A stretch of 64,000 nt of DNA from contig NC_037276.1 of the NCBI RefSeq assembly GCF_000002425.4, positions 374,216 through 438,215 on the forward strand, written 5' to 3'. Under the pieces are notes generated by a model. It did not search any database, had not been told where the DNA came from, and was given only the letters and a program-made list of their open reading frames with translations. Below, one piece after another: positions 11,921 through 22,717 of the stretch. Both the position numbers and the translations under genes were made by a program. How positions within the stretch are numbered: position 1 is the first letter of the stretch; every line of letters begins with the position of its first letter. This stretch comes from Physcomitrium patens (lineage: Eukaryota; Streptophyta; Bryopsida; Funariales; Funariaceae).

Positions 11921-13273
11921 TGTCGTGTTGTAACACGAGTATACAGTGAAAATAAAAAAATAAAAAAAAATAAGGGGAATTTTATTAATATTCAGTTACC
12001 TCGAATATTGGAAGCATCGACCAACTCCAGCGCAAATATCGAGTGGTCAGGTTCAATCACCCCGTTACAGTCAGCCGGGGCATACAGAAATGCTCCGTTC
12101 GATTCTAATAACGGGAGTTAGCAGGATGAGAAGGACCAATTCACATGACGGATTTGAAGAGCCAATTGGATCCAATTTCAAGAATCCAATCCGGGTCCTC
12201 TTATTCAATATGAGACCTGTATTGGTAGGGCAACCCAATGTAGTCTAGTTACGGGAAAATCCAGGTCTTACTATGGGCCTCAGCCAGTCTGACGCGAAGA
12301 CCAATTTGACCCAATTACGCGAGCATCCAGGTTACTACGGGCATCTTTCCCAATATGGGACCTGAATTGGTCGGGCGATTCAATGTGGTCCCGATTACGG
12401 AGTTTCGATTCTGTTTCGGGCTGTCCTGTTCTCTATGCCGTTTCAGAGAACGTTGTTTACGGTAAATGGATCTCTTAAAGGTAAAAATGGAGGAGAAGGC
12501 CTTGATGACGTGAGCCAATTTCGGATCTAAGCTCTGACGACGGGAGCCAATTCCGGATCTAAGATGGAAGATTGAAGAAATTCAGAGGATAAGGTTAGGG
12601 GAGAATATAGTTTTAGGGGGGAGGTTTTTTTTTTTTCGGGGAATCGGGGGGAGCTCGTTTTCAAGCTTTTGCAAGGTTACTAGTTCGGTTTTCATTGGAG
12701 GTTTTTGAAGATCAAGGGGATTAGAGAAAAGGAGCTTCATGCTTCGGGTCGGGGAAGGAAAGACATAGAATTTGGATTTTTCTTCTTCGTAGAGTTTTGG
12801 GAAGACTGAGGCAATCGCTGCTGAAGTCAGTGTTGTAATGGTGAATCGGGATTTTTAAATGAAGTGGGTTTGAATACTCTTGACTGTTTTGTAAAATCGA
12901 GTTACGTTTGTGATTGAAGGATTAAAAGGGTGTCTATAGCATTGAGTATGCAAAGTGAATGAAATTTATTGAGTTAATCTAACAGGACAGTCAGTGGATA
13001 CAAGATCGTAAGTACAAAGGGGTATTGAAGATTAACAGTTTGGGTTGTTCGGGGTTCTCTGTAACGTCTAGAGACCTACCGACTGGGGCAAAAAAAAAAG
13101 ACTTCGACAAGCAGTCGAAGAGCATCCGTATAGATTTACGGTACATTGTTGCAGTCGTTTATATTCCAGCAATCAAAAACTGATAGACTGCTTGACTATC
13201 GGTGAATCTCCATACTACCTTCTACAATCAGACGCCCGGCGCGTTCTCGAGCAGGAAAGCACGTAATACGACA
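11921..13273 (+). repeat. 3' LTR of element D
   Basis: 1,353 bp, TGTCGTGTTG...AATACGACA, followed by CCGT. It differs from the 5' LTR at roughly 25-30 positions by eye, mostly in the first 330 bp and in the poly-A run near the start. The hairpin CTTCGAC-aagca-GTCGAAG recurs at 13,102-13,120. Confidence 0.93.
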
Positions 13274-13277
13274 CCGT

Positions 13278-13281
13278 GACA
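13278..13281 (+). repeat. 5' LTR of C, last four bases
   Basis: After D's right duplication CCGT (13,274-13,277), the bases GACA complete the LTR. They match the end of the 3' LTR (GTGACA, 19,017-19,022). Confidence 0.85.
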
Positions 13282-13283
13282 AT

Positions 13284-13294
13284 TTGTCGAGACT
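13284..13294 (+). promoter_or_regulatory. Self-primer-type binding site of C
   Basis: TTGTCGAGACT lies 2 bp inside the 5' LTR end and is the exact reverse complement of AGTCTCGACAA at the predicted transcript start. Complementarity stops at both ends, giving 11 nt, the length known for the Tf1/sushi group. No TGG-type tRNA site is seen here. Confidence 0.65.
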
Positions 13295-13339
13295 TCACTC
13301 ACCTCAGATATCAGAGCTAGTTCCTTCTTTATTAGAGTG

Positions 13340-13560
13340 TGGATTACCCCTCTGCTTGGAAGTGTACTAGCACTTTAGATGTTGGGGATTACCCTCCTCT
13401 AAACTAATACTTCTTTTGTTATAATATTGGAGTCTTATTCTTCTAGGAGAGAGTGGATTACCCCTTTTCTTTAAGATCTTAAGGCATTTTAGAGGTTGCT
13501 CAGTACCCTCCTCTAAACCAATATTGTCTTCTTGTAAAGTCATTTCTCTCCTTCTCTTAG
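13340..13560 (+). repeat. Leader of C with internal direct repeat
   Basis: The untranslated leader between the priming site and gag contains a duplicated segment of about 42 bp (about 13,375-13,415 and 13,491-13,533), both with TACCCTCCTCTAAAC and a following AATA-rich stretch, plus further GGATTACCCC copies. Function unknown. Confidence 0.6.
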
Positions 13561-13561
13561 A

Positions 13562-14587
13562 ATGGTCGGGGGCCAAGACATTAGTATGACGAAAAGTTCA
13601 GAGTCCAAGTTAGATGCTATCATGAATGCCCTCGCTACATTATCGCAAAGAACTGCAGAGATTGAAGGAGTTGAGGCAAGGCTTCATAATGATGGAGCAT
13701 CTATGATGGCACAATCTAGGTTGCACCAATCTCAAACTTCTATACTTGGAGAAGCAATTTTGCCTCAGGTTCGACAAGCATCGTTGGTTCTACAACATAA
13801 GGAACCCCGAGTTAGCCTTCCGGATAAGTTCAATGGTACACGTTCCAAGTTTCGTAGATTCACCAACCAAATCAAGTTGATAACAATTTTACAATTCGAA
13901 CGTTATCCAACGGAGGAGTCACGTGTTGGGCTTGTTGGAACCTTACTTATAGGACAAGCTCTATCATGGTTTGCTCCTTTGTTTGAGAAACGATCGTCCA
14001 TTCTAAACAACTTTGAAACCTTTTTGGAGGCATTTGCGGAAGCATTTGGTGAACATGATAATGTTCGATGGGCTACAACAAAGATCCAGTCACTACGATT
14101 AGGGATGCGTTCTACATCAGTCTATGCATCGGACTTCAGGCAATTAGTATGCGACATCAATTGGGACGAAGAAGCGTTGATGAGTCAATTCTATTGGAGT
14201 TTAAGGGACGATGTGAAGGATTTGCTGTTAACTCTTCCTGATCCGCAAATGCTCAACGAAGCTATTAGCCAAGCTGTGAAGTGCGATAACCGCCTATTCC
14301 AATGTCACCAAGACCAACGTTCAAGACAACATACGGTTCGCCACACCTCAACTATGTTGGCAAGCAACGTGAATTCACATTCAGAGGTAGAAGACATGCA
14401 AATTGATGCAGTACGTGTCAAATCTCTTACTCTAGAAGAAATAAAGCGGCGTATGGAGGAAGGTCTATGCTTGTATTGTGGTGAAGAAGGCCACAAAGTT
14501 GAAAACTATCCCAAGAAGCAAAATCGACGTATTATCAAGACTAGGAGTGTATTTATTCACGAAAACGAGGATGCCCAGCCACAATAG
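13562..14587 (+). mobile_element. gag of element C
   Basis: One open frame of 341 codons from the ATG at 13,562. It has a coiled N-terminus (EIEGVEARL), a retrotransposon-gag-type core of about 150 residues (SLPDKFNGTRSKFRRFTNQI through the YWSLRDDVKDLL region) and a C-terminal zinc-knuckle region (CLYCGEEGHK, about residue 303). Relic A' keeps the same C-terminal part near 52,740-52,850, which shows the two families are close. Confidence 0.85.
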
Positions 14588-14639
14588 GAACCATGCGACT
14601 AGACAGTGAAATATCACAAAAACAACCAGGTTCCTTTCT

Positions 14640-16570
14640 TTCCGCTCAACCTGCCCTTTGTTTTACCATCCCTTTGCTTATTGGCCCTCAGAAATTGAGA
14701 ACCTTAGCATTATTAGATTCAAGAGCATCTGCTTGTTTCTTAGACGAAGAATTTGTAAAGCGTCATAAGATCCCATTAGTACAAAAATCCAAACCTGTTC
14801 ACGTTGAGGTCATAGATGGACGACCTTTATTGTCTGGTAGTGTCACCCATGAATCATAACCTATAGAAGTGACGTTAAAGGACCATAGTAGTCATATTAT
14901 TTTCAATATTATTAGAACCCCATCAAATCTTGTTATTCTTGGTCTTTCCTGATTGAAAAAGCATAACCCATCCATAGATTGGAAGTTGAGGAAGATGACC
15001 TTTCCCACAAAACCACCCAAGAGCAAGCCTATTTGAAAACCCCGAATAGAGAAATCCTTATTTATTGGAGCAAGAGCGTTTATAAGATTGTCCAAGGGAG
15101 GCACACCATTTGTCATTTATGCGGCTCTAACTACCGGGGAGAAGATCTTAACAGCAAGTATACCGGAGTAATATAAGGATTTTAAAGACGTGTTTCAAAA
15201 GAAAAATGCCGACATGCTACCAGAACACAGACCATATGATTGCGCCATAGACTTACAGGAAGGAGCACAACCGCCTTTTGGCCCAATCTACAATCTGTCG
15301 CAGATGGAGTTGGCAGAGTTGCGGAAGTACATCGACGAGAATCTAGTCAAGAACTTCATCCGTCATTCAAAATCGTCAGCTGGAGCACCCATCTTATTTG
15401 TGAAGAAGAAAGATGACTCGTTGCAGATGTGCATGGACTATCGAGGCCTCAACAAGGTAACAAAGAAGAATCGTTACCCATTACCCTTGATTTCTAGTAT
15501 CTTAGAATAACTTGGACGTGCAAGGATCTTTACAAAAATTGATCTAAGGGGAGCTTACAACCTCGTACGAATCAAGGAAGGAGATGAGTGGAAGACAACA
15601 TTTCGTACAAGGTATGGCCATTTTGAATATAATGTCATGTCCTTTGGTCTTACCAATGCTCCAGCGGTCTTTCAACATATGATGAATGACATTTTCCGAG
15701 AGTACCTTGACAATTTTGTTGTCATCTATTTGGATGATATTTTGATATTCTCCTAAAATGAGGAAGAGCATGAAAAACACGTTCGTTTGGTATTGGAGAA
15801 ATTACGCGAGCGAGGACTATATGCCAAGTTGGAGAAGTGTTTATTTCACCAAATAGAGATGGAGTTTTTGGAGTTCGTTGCGACTACGAAAGGCTTGAAG
15901 ATGGACCCCAAGAAGGTGGAAGCAATTGTGTTTTAGGAGGTTCCGAAGACGGTTGGAGACGTACAATGCTTTCTTGGTTTTGCTAACTTCTATCAGATCT
16001 TTATCAAGAATTACTCTCAAGTTGCTGCTCCTCTCACTCGGTTGACATAAAAGGATAAGCTGGAATGGGGACTTCTAGCAGAGAAGGTGTTTCAAAACCT
16101 GAAGACCGCATTTACTACGGCTCCAATCTTGGTACATCCAGACTTTACAAAGGCCTTCTATTTAGAAACTGATGCTTCGGATTTTGTTTTGGGAGCTGTA
16201 TTTTTACAAATGGGAGAAGACAAGAAGCTCCATCTGATTGCATTCTATTCTCGAAAGTTCTCTACTATTGAAATCAATTATGAAATCCACGATAAGGAAC
16301 TTCTTGCTATAGTGGATTCTTTTCAAGAATGGCGTCACTTTCTTGAAGAAGCTGCACATCCATAGACCGTATACACAGATCACAAGAATTTGGAGTATTT
16401 CATGTCAGCTCGAGTTCTAAATCGACGTCAAGCTCGATGGAGTATGTTGCTATGTAGGTTCGATTTTATTATCACTTATCGACCTGGAAAGCAGCAAGGA
16501 CTATCTGATGCTTTATCGAGGAGATCGTATATTGTATCAAAGGTTGGAGAAGCTGCGTTTGATCAACAAT
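14640..16570 (+). mobile_element. Protease, reverse transcriptase and RNase H of C (fossil)
   Basis: Protease at about 14,640-15,000 (LLDSRASACFLDEEFV), reverse transcriptase at about 15,190-15,960 ([32 protein letters not shown]) and RNase H at about 16,080-16,560 ([37 protein letters not shown]). This is the standard Ty3/gypsy order, in broken frames with several breaks. Confidence 0.88.
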
Positions 16571-16619
16571 ATACGACATTGTTGAAGCCAGAGTAATTTC
16601 AGCTTTGCGCTACTATTAT

Positions 16620-18066
16620 GCCAATTGATGCTGACTTCCTGAATGAGGTACGTGCCGTAACCATTGAAGATTCAGTAGCCATTGATATTAAGCAGCGTGC
16701 CAATGACGACAAGTTCAAGGTGGAGGGAGATCTTTTATACTTTGAAGAGCGGTTCTATATCCCAAAAGGACGAGCATGACTTCGAGTTCTTCAATCTCAC
16801 CACGATTTTCCAGCTGCGGGACATTTTGGATTCAACAAGACCTTGGAGCTTATTTCTCGAGATTTTTAGTGGCCCCAAATGTGGAAGGATGTGAAAGATT
16901 TTGTCCTCTCCTGCGACATCTGTTCAAGATCCAAGAATCCTCGACATTGTCCTTATGGACTCCTATAGCCATTGCCGATTCCAGGTCGACCATGGTCTTC
17001 AATTTCCATGGACTTCATCATGGACCTGCCATCATCAAACTCATTTGACAGCATCTTTGTCGTGGTAGATCGGCTTACAAAAATGGCACACTTTGTCCCT
17101 TGCAAGAAGACATCGTCCAGTGAAGTCACAACAAGGCTCTTTCTCGATAATGTGTATCGATATCATGAACTACCAGATGATATCGTATCAGATCGAGGAA
17201 TCCAGTTCGTATCGAAGTTTTGGAGATCTCTCTTTGTGATACTGAAGGTGAATATCAAGCTTTCTTCGGCTTTTCATCCTCAAACTGACGGTCAAACGGA
17301 ACGGGTGAACCAAGTCTTGGAACAATATTTACGATGCGACATCAACTATCAGCAAGACGATTGGACCACATATCTGCCGCTAGCCGAGTTTGCATATAAC
17401 AACACCCTCTATGCGTCGACTCAATACACACCATTCTTTTCTAACTATGGGTATCATCCAAAGCTTGATTTATTGAGTCCATCAACAAATAACAATCCAG
17501 CAGCTGAAGGATTTGCGAAACAACTATCAGAGCTTCAAAATACGTTGAAGCTTCAATTACAATCCGCTCAACAATCCTATAAGTCATCTGCAGATAGATT
17601 TCGGAATCAAGCATTTACTTTCAAAATTAGAGATAAAGTATGGCTTCTTCGATGGAATATCAAGACCAAGCGACCATGTGATAAGTTGGACTATCGAAGA
17701 TTGGGACCATTTATCATCCAAAAGCAAATCAATCCAGTGGCGTACTGTCTGGAATTACCGGCTTCTATGAAGGTACATCCAGTCTTTCATGTTTCTTTGT
17801 TGGAGCCTTATCGAGAGTCATCTTTTCTTCGAAGAGTGCAATGTCTGCCACCTAGTATTGAGATCGAGAACCACGAGGAATACGAGGTTGAAAAGGTGTT
17901 GGATTCTCGGCAAAGGTGGGGTAAGTTGGAGTATCTTGTTTATTGGTGCGGCTACAACATTAATGAACGAACGTGGGAGCCAGCTGAAAATCTCACCAAT
18001 GCGCCGCAAAAGGTACAGGAGTTTCATCAACAACATCCTCATAAACCTAAGCCGGTTCGACAATAG
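16620..18066 (+). mobile_element. Integrase and chromodomain of C
   Basis: Integrase runs from the zinc-binding region (about 16,640-16,940) through the catalytic core (SISMDFIMDLP, VSDRGIQFVSKFW, HPQTDGQTERVNQ: a D, D, E set) to the C-terminal domain. A chromodomain closes the protein at about 17,870-18,030 (EYEVEKVLDSRQRWGKLEYL, WEPAENL). Chromodomains of this type are known to steer integration toward modified chromatin; that role is family knowledge, not shown here. Largely open from 16,972 onward. Confidence 0.9.
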
Positions 18067-18197
18067 CTTCATTCTGAAGCTTACTCATCCAAGAATATAA
18101 GAAAAGGAGAGAGCACCACCAAAATTCGTAGTTGATGTAGTTATTTTCTCCAAGATAAAATAGAATTTTTTCAGTAGCCATAGTTTGGTCTTCTGAT

Positions 18198-18494
18198 ATG
18201 GATAGCCAAGAGATAGATACTATGCTAGTCAAATTATCTCAACCAACTAGTTCACGAAGGCGACCCCGAGATGAAGAACCACCTGCACCACGACAACGAC
18301 GGAGGATACGAAGTAACCGATCACTGGTGATTGTATTTGAGTCCGAGCTTGCTTACGATGGTCAAACAGTAGGCATATTTGCAAGACAATTTCACAATGA
18401 AGACATGGAAGTTCATGCTTGGTCAGAAGTTGAAGGAGCAGGCCACTACCGTTGGCTTCAAGGGCCGATGAACCACTTACCTCGTGAACAATAG
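18198..18494 (+). mobile_element. Extra 98-codon frame of C between pol and 3' LTR
   Basis: An intact frame from the ATG at 18,198 to the stop at 18,494, 130 bp after pol. The product has a basic patch (residues about 15-45, SSRRRPRDEEPPAPRQRRRI) followed by an acidic, aromatic C-terminal half (LAYDGQTVGIFARQFHNEDM). I do not recognise it. It sits where some LTR elements carry accessory frames; a spliced or readthrough origin is possible. Confidence 0.55.
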
Positions 18495-18587
18495 TTGGAG
18501 TTCATAGCAGACGTTATGCGACAGATCTTCAATTTCTTGCGTTGGTACTGATTGACAACAACATTGCTTCTCAGAGACCTCGAAGCT

Positions 18588-18601
18588 AAAGGAGGGGGTG
18601 A
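18588..18601 (+). promoter_or_regulatory. Polypurine tract of C
   Basis: AAAGGAGGGGGTGA ends exactly where the 3' LTR (TGTTAGGG) begins; this is the expected plus-strand primer site. Confidence 0.8.
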
Positions 18602-19022
18602 TGTTAGGGACATAGTCTTTAGAACCTTCTAGAGACAAGTTTCTAGAACCTTCTAGAGACAAGCTTCTAGAACCTTCTAGAAACAAGTCTCCGGAACCTT
18701 CTAGAAGCTTCTTAGTTGGTAGAAGATGTTAGGGACATAGTCCTTAGAACCTTCTAGAGATAAGTTTCTAGAACCTTCTAGAAGCAAGTCTCTGGAACCT
18801 TCTAGAAGCTTCCTAGTTGGTAGAAGTTGCTTGAGAAGCTTCCTAAATAGGAGTATATATTGGAATCGAGGCTGAAGAGTTCTTCAGTCTCGACAACACA
18901 TCTCTTGGAGCTCTAGCTCACCTCTCTGGTGTTGTTCTTGTATTCATGTGATTGATCTAGTTATTGCTATTTCTTCTTGAACTTCTTGGTAGATATCAAG
19001 TCTGTATTTTGTGTCTGTGACA
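18602..19022 (+). repeat. 3' LTR of element C
   Basis: A 421-bp LTR starting TGTTAGGGACATAG and ending GTGACA, followed by TGTAT. It contains an internal module duplication (TGTTAGGGACATAGTC at 18,602 and 18,727), seven heat-shock-element blocks, TATA at 18,854 and the transcript-start motif at 18,886. Confidence 0.93.
18622..18812 (+). promoter_or_regulatory. Heat-shock-element array in 3' LTR of C (seven blocks)
   Basis: Blocks of alternating GAA and TTC with 2-bp gaps lie at about 18,622, 18,641, 18,665, 18,694, 18,747, 18,766 and 18,795. The clearest is TTCTAGAACCTTCTAGAA (18,665-18,682), a four-unit perfect element. Heat-shock factors bind three or more such units; the array stands 40-230 bp upstream of the TATA box, a normal promoter distance. 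Confidence 0.8.
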
Positions 19023-19027
19023 TGTAT

Positions 19028-19805
19028 AGTGTAAAAAGGGATAGATAACTGCTAAAAAGGTGGTTCAGTAGGTAGAATGGATGAATAGTCAAGAAAAATA
19101 GTTATCATTTGTAGTATAGGAGTTGGTATCTTGGGATAGTATAAGGAGGATGGGAGAGGAGAAGAAAATGCCGGATTGTGAGAGTAGTAAGCCGAGGGCC
19201 AGATTGTGATAGTCATGAGCCGAGAGCCATTGCTGTGATAGTGTGAGCCGGGATAAGCTTGGTGCTATCTCTTTTCTTTTATTTGTTATTTTTTTTGAAT
19301 AAGAGGATTGAGAGTTTCTGAATATTGTGAAGTGAATTATGGAATGGAAATGTGATTGGTATTATTTGAAAAGAAGAAAGATTGAATGCTGAAATTTGAT
19401 TGTACTTCAGCAAAGAGAATGAGTTTGAGTTTGTGTGAAACACCGTAATATGAATGGCAGTTCTGTGTGAAGAATTCAAGTGATTGGAATGAGGATAATT
19501 GTGTGTTGAAAGCTATGACGGCATAGTATTATAGTTGGAGATTATGAGGGTGAATATATTGGTAGAAATAGCAGTTATTGGTATGACTGAATTGGTGTAA
19601 AGAAGAAATCGATAAGATGAAAGAAGAGATTATAGTATCCTTGTGTGTTTAGATTTTGGAAATAGAGATGATATATTCAGGAGGTAATTGATTGTGTGAC
19701 CCTAACGTGAATGCTTAAGCAATTAGTCATTTTTCGTATTCGAATCCCTCTATACGGGTTTATTTCCATTAGATTAATTTGGAATAAGTAAAACGAGCAA
19801 TCACA
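19028..19805 (+). repeat. 5' LTR of B1, second piece
   Basis: Continuation of the LTR begun at 4,119, after the right copy of the TGTAT duplication (19,023-19,027). It matches 26,034-26,839. Around 19,170-19,256 it holds GCCGAGGGCCAGATTGTGA-type units, with fewer copies than the 3' LTR. It ends AATCACA just before the primer-binding site. Confidence 0.9.
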
Positions 19806-19808
19806 TTT

Positions 19809-19823
19809 TGGCGCCGCTATTGG
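19809..19823 (+). promoter_or_regulatory. Primer-binding site of B1 (tRNA-Asp-like)
   Basis: TGGCGCCGCTATTGG starts 4 bp after the LTR end. It resembles the tRNA-Asp-type site known from several plant Ty3/gypsy lineages. The tRNA assignment is by memory of that motif. Confidence 0.6.
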
Positions 19824-19918
19824 AGAGTGATAATAGCTTTGAGTGTTAGGAATTAAATACCAAACGTGTGAGAAAATTGGCAATAGAAGACAATTTCAGT
19901 AGTGTTTGAAGCAAGATT

Positions 19919-22590
19919 ATGGTTAATAAAAATGAGAGCATTGCATCGAAGAAAATAAATCAGTTGAGAGAAAGACAGGGAAGAGCGCAACGAAGGAACT
20001 TGCTAAGAGAGGAGCAAGAACATAATTTTAAAAGGAAGAATCAACAGAATTGGATTAAACCATGGTTGCAAGCTTATCGATGCATCCAAACATATCAAGA
20101 ACTAGACAGACTGTTAATTCTGCAGTCATATGTACCATTAGAAAAACTGTCAAGAACACTCGAGGAAAATTTTGTTAACATTCCAGTAGAAATCTTGAGA
20201 TCATTAACTGAAAAAGAAGGAGACGTAGAAGAATTTGGTACTCCATTGGATATTTTTTCAGAAAGGGATACTGCTGAAACGAGCAATAGGGTCTCTTTAG
20301 ATTGGCACAAATTGGTCGCCAATAAAGATAAGTATATTGTATTTCAAAATTTGATGTTTTCACCTATAATTCAACTAATAAAACTATTTACAAAAAATAA
20401 CAGTAAATCGAGGAGCACTGAGAGCTCGAATATTAGAATAAGGAAAAGCAGAGATTATTTTAAAATAGAGTTTAGTGGAACAAGAAATTCAATGGCGTCA
20501 GGAGGACTAGTCGTTCCGATTGAAGTACAAATGGGTGCAGTAGGCGATCGTACGACTAGTGTTGCGTCATTACCTACTTTTTGAGGATTTTCAGGTGCAG
20601 ATCCCAATCAACATTTGTCTCAATTTTTGACGACATGTGTAGCCAATATTGGAAGAACAAAAGAAATTTGGCTGAGATGGCTGCCAATGACATTGAAAGA
20701 CACAGCGTTTGAGTGGTATAACCGCCAACGTGTGGGACAATTTATCAATTGAGAGGCATTGAAAAATACATTTTTAGCCCATTTTTGACCAATTGGTTTT
20801 GAAAAACGTCTTAGAGAAAAATTAGTGAATAGCAGAATGGTACCAGGGGAAGCGATATAGTTATATTATGGTCATGTAGCAGATATACTTTGAAAATGGC
20901 CAAATAACCAAATGCCAAAATCGTTTGTGTTGTCCATATTGGTTAATGGACTACACCCACCAAAATTGAAGATGTTTGTAAAGGAGGCCCAATCAGCCAC
21001 CATTGCATCATCTCTTGAGGGAGCAAAAATATGGGAGGAATGTCACTATGACCAGAACTTAACAGTTGGAGCCACGATGATTCCATCTCAAGGAGGTTAT
21101 CAAATGACAAATTAGAATGATGCATCGGAAAGTTATCTGAGATGGAATGATTATGGTACAATTCTACAGAGAATAGTGGATGCCGTTCCATTGCACACTG
21201 TACCACCATCATCATCACACTCGTATGCGCCTTATTCCATGTATCAAAAATCAATACCGATGAAAGAATTGTCAAATGTATTAATATCAAGGGATCTCAA
21301 TGAGTCATTGTTGTTAACATTGACGAAAAAAATGGATGAATTGGCTATGAATCTGGCCAAGGATAAAAAAAAAAAAAAAAAAAGTATAAACCAACCAATA
21401 TGCGTCCCAATGTCTGGTGCAAAAATTGTAAGGGGCAAGGTCATTTACTAACAGAATGTTCTTCACCTCCTCAAATGACTGTACAATGTACTTTTTATGG
21501 GGACAAGCATATTACCACCAATTGTTCAAATTTACGGAAGTAACAACAACTCAGTAACCAGATAATAACTCAACCAACTTCATGGGATGTCAATCAAGTA
21601 CAAACAAATAATAGGTTTGGTTGGAATGGAAATCGAGCAAATAAACAAAACAAGAATTATTCCAAATTCTTAAACTGTGAATTTCATCAAAAAGGTGTAT
21701 CCAATACTCATGGATTGGCGATGAACCAACCAGGATACCATCAATATCCATCCATGACAAAGCCAATGCGAGACTCTACAGTAACAATGGGTCAACCAGG
21801 ATTCTTTACTCATCCGACATGGAACAGACATAGCCGTTATATACCAATAGAGACACCCAATATCCATGAAGGAGTTAGCAGGAGACCACTTCGTTGCTAT
21901 CATTGCAAACAAATCAGACATTATACGAGTGAATGTCCTAATCCAAGGGCCAGTGATGACTATGCTCTAATATGTGGAAATTTACTTACTAGAGGCCAAC
22001 AAAAAGACAAGAATCTAATTCAAGACTTGGATGAACCAATCGTAGGAGAGCAAGTAGTACCGTCAACATGGCTAAATGAACTAATATCAGTATTGGGACG
22101 TATCCCAATATTAAGACCTCAACACACTGAGGAACCTAATTTGATTCTACGTACCAATTTGTCGAGACCATCCAATCTATGTCCTGTTACGAGCTTCGTA
22201 CCTAGTATGAGACCTGATTCGGTGGCAGAACCCAGTGAGGTCCCAATTACGGAGGCTTCGGTTCCATTCCAAGCAGTTCCGATCTCTACGCAGTTTCGAA
22301 AAACGTCCTATCCATTGAAAGATCCTCTCAAGGGCGAGAAATCTAAGGAAGCCTCGGCTGCTGTTTCTATTTCGAGTCTAGGGCGGAAGAATATCTTACC
22401 TCATAGAGTAAAATCAAAACCAATGAAATACAAAAGAGCATTGGAAATTACTCTCAATATGGAACCCTATGACATTTTGAAGGATTTGGATGTTATTCAG
22501 CCTTCAATTACAATGAAGCAACTTTTGGCTATAGCACCGAAATGTCAATCTACATTGAATTCAGCGCTAATATGACGAAGATCCCGCACT
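19919..22590 (+). mobile_element. gag region of element B1 (fossil)
   Basis: The structural (gag) region begins at the ATG at 19,919 with a basic, coiled N-terminus. A capsid-like domain matches the B2 gag at 1-950. Zinc-knuckle segments follow at about 21,410-21,540 (CKNCKGQGHLLTEC) and 21,892-21,935 (CYHCKQIRHYTSEC), then a variable linker at 22,000-22,400 and a SLNPDPRAPTIDV-like lead into protease. The linker at about 22,190-22,345 resembles a stretch of D's LTR (see findings). Broken, several breaks. Confidence 0.8.
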
Positions 22591-22717
22591 AAAGAAATTC
22601 ATGAAGTTAGCTTAAATCCAGATCCGAGAGCACCAACAATTGATGTATCAATCAATGGCATTTTAATTCCAGGAGTACAAGTCGATGGTGGCTCCAATGT
22701 CAATTTAATGAACGCGG

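Larger units (their letters stand above)
4579..13273 (+). mobile_element. Element D: young Ty3/gypsy LTR retrotransposon, TSD CCGT, inserted in C's LTR
   Basis: Bounded by the 4-bp duplication CCGT (4,575-4,578 and 13,274-13,277). Long LTRs at 4,579-5,938 and 11,921-13,273 are about 98% alike by eye. A primer-binding site TGGTGAACCCGACGTGA lies at 5,943-5,959 and a polypurine tract CAGAGGGGGTGGA at 11,908-11,920. The internal part has gag, protease, reverse transcriptase, RNase H and integrase, nearly whole with about three or four breaks. There is no chromodomain; the C-terminus is acidic. Different family from A, B and C, and the innermost and youngest of the nest. Confidence 0.93.
4163..19022 (+). 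mobile_element. Element C: chromodomain Ty3/gypsy (chromovirus), TSD TGTAT, inserted in B1 LTR
   Basis: Bounded by TGTAT at 4,158-4,162 and 19,023-19,027. LTRs are about 420 bp: 4,163-4,578 plus 13,278-13,281 (split by element D) and 18,602-19,022. Inside are a leader, gag, protease, reverse transcriptase, RNase H, integrase, a C-terminal chromodomain, a separate 98-codon frame, and a purine-rich tract AAAGGAGGGGGTGA right before the 3' LTR. The order and chromodomain place it among Ty3/gypsy chromoviruses. LTRs are about 96% alike by eye. The pol part is broken at several points (fewer than ten seen). The priming site is self-complementary to the predicted transcript start rather than tRNA-like. 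Confidence 0.93.
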
